Below are positions 62,128 to 64,000 of a DNA stretch of 64,000 nt, piece by piece. Each line of letters opens with the position of its first letter. Position 1 is the stretch's first letter. The translations under genes were made by a program, and so were the position numbers. Location: positions 310,001 to 374,000 of the forward strand of contig RAPG01000003.1 in assembly GCA_005239165.1 (NCBI GenBank), read 5' to 3'. This DNA comes from Allopusillimonas ginsengisoli (GTDB lineage: Bacteria; Pseudomonadota; Gammaproteobacteria; Burkholderiales; Burkholderiaceae_B). The notes beneath the pieces were generated by a model. That model worked only from the letters and a program-made list of their open reading frames with translations. It made no database searches and was not told the DNA's origin.

Positions 62128-63681
62128 TTATTCTGTGGTGTTTCCGGAAGTCGAGACCGCTCCGGAAGATGTAGTGGTTGCAGCGGCAGGGGCGGACGAG
62201 GAACCAGGCATATTGCCCGTCGTCGGTGTCGTTGGTCTGATGTCAGGTGCTTCTGTGCTGGCACCGCCGCCAAGCGATGCATACAGCGACACATGGGTCG
62301 ACAACAGGCTGCGCCTGGCCTGTACCAGCAGTTGCTGCGCTTCAAGCAAATCGCGCTGCGCGTCCAGCACTTCGAGATAAGCCGAAGCACCACTGTCATA
62401 TCGCAACTGAGCCAGTCGCGCCCGCCGGGTTTGCGCATCAACCGAAGCTTCCATATTGGCAACCTGCTGGGTCAGCCATTGGCGTGCTGATAAGGCGTCG
62501 GCCACTTCGCGAAACGCGGTTTGTATGGTTTTCTCATAGTTGGCGACGGCCAGGTCGCTGCGCACTTCGGCCAGGTCCAGATTGGCGCGTCGGCGGCCCG
62601 CATCGAAAATTGGCAGAGAAATCGAGGGCATAAACGCCCAGGCGCGGCTTCCGCCTTTGAACAGGTTGTCGAGTTCGGCACTTGCCGTGCCGAAATTACC
62701 GGTCAGGCTAATAGTGGGAAAGAAAGCAGCCCGGGCCGCCTTGATATTGGCGTTTGCGCCTTCCAGGCGGTGCTCGGCAGCGATGATGTCGGGGCGATCG
62801 GTGAGCAGGTCTGAAGGCAAGCCAACACGCAGCGGCGCAAAAATTTTGCTGTCGGTGGAGGACGGTTCGTTCAGGGTTGGAAACTCAACGCGGGTTTCGC
62901 CCAGCAACACGGCGAGGGCATGGGCCTGCGCCGTGCGTGCCTGCTCCAATTGGGTGCCCAGCGCCCGGGCCTGGATCAGCAGGGTTTCAACTTGGGTCAG
63001 TTCAAGTAAAGAGGTGGCGCCCACGTCGTGGCGACGCTTAAAAATACGATACGACTCTTCGCGTGTCGCGATGGTCTGGTTTGCCAGGGCAATGCGTTCG
63101 TCCAGCTCGCGCAAACCCAGCCAGGCATTTGCCACGTTGGCGATCAGCGTAATGCGCACGGCCCGTTGTGCCGCATCGGTTGCCAAATACTCTTGCAGGG
63201 CAGAATCTTTGAGGTTGCGCACGCGTCCCCAGAGGTCAAGCTCCCAGTTGCTCAAGCCCGCGTAAGCCTCGTATTGCGAGGTAACGACCGAGTTACCCGA
63301 GAAATTCAGATCACCTGGTACGCGCGAACGGCCACCGCTACCTCCTACCCCAATCGTAGGAAACTGATCAGCCCGCTGTATGCTGTATGCCGCACGTGCC
63401 TCTTCGACACGAAGCAGCGCCATGCGGTAGTCAGGGTTGTTTGCCAGGGCCTGAGCGATGGCTTGCTGTAGCCCAGGGTTTATAAAGTAATCACGCCAGT
63501 GGAGCTCCACAGCGGTTTGCCCGCGCTCTGATACGGCAGCTGTCGCATCAGCAGGCCAGTTATCGGCGACAGGGTCAGCAGGCAGATCGCGCGTCGAAAG
63601 CGGGGCGCACCCGGCCAAGGTTGCGACAAGTGCCAGGGCACCAAGCCGCACCGCGTGGGTGGTACTCAGGTGGAGTTTCAT
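62128..63681 (-). CDS. outer-membrane efflux lipoprotein (NodT/OprM family)
   Basis: A 517-residue TolC-like channel. The lipobox LAGC follows a signal peptide (VRLGALALVATLAGCAPLS), so the protein is lipid-anchored. Two OEP repeats are recognisable (NPDYRMALLRVEEARAAYSI; GLPSDLLTDRPDIIAAEHRL and AFFPTISLTGNFGTA), and a Ser/Thr/Ala-rich low-complexity C-terminus follows STEAPDIR. The ATG at 63681 starts the signal peptide; the longer frame is less likely. It heads the exporter genes. Confidence 0.88.
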   Translation of the reverse strand: MKLHLSTTHAVRLGALALVATLAGCAPLSTRDLPADPVADNWPADATAAVSERGQTAVELHWRDYFINPGLQQAIAQALANNPDYRMALLRVEEARAAYSIQRADQFPTIGVGGSGGRSRVPGDLNFSGNSVVTSQYEAYAGLSNWELDLWGRVRNLKDSALQEYLATDAAQRAVRITLIANVANAWLGLRELDERIALANQTIATREESYRIFKRRHDVGATSLLELTQVETLLIQARALGTQLEQARTAQAHALAVLLGETRVEFPTLNEPSSTDSKIFAPLRVGLPSDLLTDRPDIIAAEHRLEGANANIKAARAAFFPTISLTGNFGTASAELDNLFKGGSRAWAFMPSISLPIFDAGRRRANLDLAEVRSDLAVANYEKTIQTAFREVADALSARQWLTQQVANMEASVDAQTRRARLAQLRYDSGASAYLEVLDAQRDLLEAQQLLVQARRSLLSTHVSLYASLGGGASTEAPDIRPTTPTTGNMPGSSSAPAAATTTSSGAVSTSGNTTE

Positions 63682-63747
63682 TTGTTTTCGTTGTTCCTTG
63701 AGAGACGCAATCAATGCAAGGCTTGATCACTGCCGTCAATAGTCAGT

Positions 63748-64000
63748 TCAGGATGTGATACCCGCCGTCCACATACTGTGTCGTGCCGGTAATGGCTTTG
63801 GCCTCGTCGCTGGCAAGAAATGCGCACAGGTAGCCGACGTCATCAATATTGACGGGTCGACGCAGCGGTGCACGACGCAGGCTGTCCTGGATGAGACCGT
63901 CGATATCTGGGAGACCCGATGCCGCACGCGTTGCAAGCGGCCCGGGGGATATGGCATTGACGCATATGCCTGCAGGGCCAAGTTCTGAGGCCAGGTAACG
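63748..64000 (-). CDS. enoyl-ACP reductase FabI-like SDR, 5' end outside the window
   Basis: Reading the minus strand from the window edge gives GICVNAISPGPLATRAASGL, RRAPLRRPVNIDDVGYLCAF and ITGTTQYVDGGYHILN before the stop at 63748-63750. This is the C-terminal half of an SDR with the FabI-type substrate-binding region and terminal DGG motif. FabI reduces enoyl-ACP in fatty acid synthesis. It ends 66 bases before the outer-membrane factor start, so it may be first in the same transcript. FabI itself versus another FabI-like SDR cannot be settled from a partial sequence. Confidence 0.75.
   Translation of the reverse strand, partial: VTWPQNLALQAYASMPYPPGRLQRVRHRVSQISTVSSRTACVVHRCVDPSILMTSATCAHFLPATRPKPLPARHSMWTAGITS

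Overview
The window looks like chromosome of a beta-proteobacterium, most likely Alcaligenaceae (Bordetella/Achromobacter/Advenella/Pusillimonas type). This is inferred from moderate-to-high GC, the LysR and TRAP style of the catabolic cluster, a PhaB-DUF3141-MaoC/Pta-AckA-FabI neighbourhood and a BigR/rhodanese/DUF2892 set. The genus cannot be fixed from the sequence alone.

Region 1 (1-2.7 kb) holds the 3' end of a PQQ sugar dehydrogenase-type gene (frameshifted), a small c-type cytochrome, a decayed BrnA-like antitoxin remnant, an ankyrin-repeat protein and a D-arm-less, tRNA-Met-like element. Region 2 (2.9-26.6 kb) is one large catabolic cluster: RidA, two LysR regulators, two acyl-CoA dehydrogenases, both subunits of a biotin-dependent acyl-CoA carboxylase, a nitronate monooxygenase-like flavoprotein, a TIGR03084-type protein, two crotonases, an AtuA protein, an ADP-forming acyl-CoA synthetase, a TRAP transporter, a class III CoA-transferase, a thiolase and an acetyl-CoA hydrolase/transferase-type enzyme. 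The set matches the logic of acyclic terpene (atu) catabolism: acid uptake, CoA activation, dehydrogenation, carboxylation of a branched enoyl-CoA, hydration, cleavage and thiolysis. It is bracketed by a full tRNA-Met gene (26.8 kb) and the tRNA-like copy (2.66 kb).

Region 3 (27-36.6 kb) carries an FMN-binding glutamate synthase-like protein, a GNAT acetyltransferase, a molybdenum-linked trio (DUF2478, ModE, methyltransferase), a Fur-box-preceded DUF2325 gene and a Mn/Fe-type ABC importer in which one permease has an extra C-terminal winged-helix-like domain. A 16-copy 13-bp tandem repeat and a second Fur box lie upstream of the importer. Region 4 (37.1-50.7 kb) begins with a large mechanosensitive channel and then becomes a sulfur region: an exported SQR-like flavoprotein, a BigR-like persulfide sensor, rhodanese-DUF2892, DUF2892, and the complete tetrathionate reductase locus ttrSR-ttrBCA.

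Region 5 (50.8-64 kb) is a continuous minus-strand array, listed 5' to 3': fabI-like (cut by the window edge), outer-membrane factor, HlyD adaptor, RbbA-like double ABC ATPase/permease, ABC permease, phaB, a PHA-synthase-like DUF3141 gene with a histone-like tail, a MaoC-Pta fusion and ackA. It joins (R)-3-hydroxyacyl-CoA chemistry and acetyl-phosphate metabolism with an exporter.

Four otherwise well-conserved genes (PQQ dehydrogenase, carboxylase alpha subunit, class III CoA-transferase, DUF3141) each carry what reads as the loss of one base, at or next to a short run. The identical sign in all four makes systematic base-call or assembly error a serious alternative to real gene decay.
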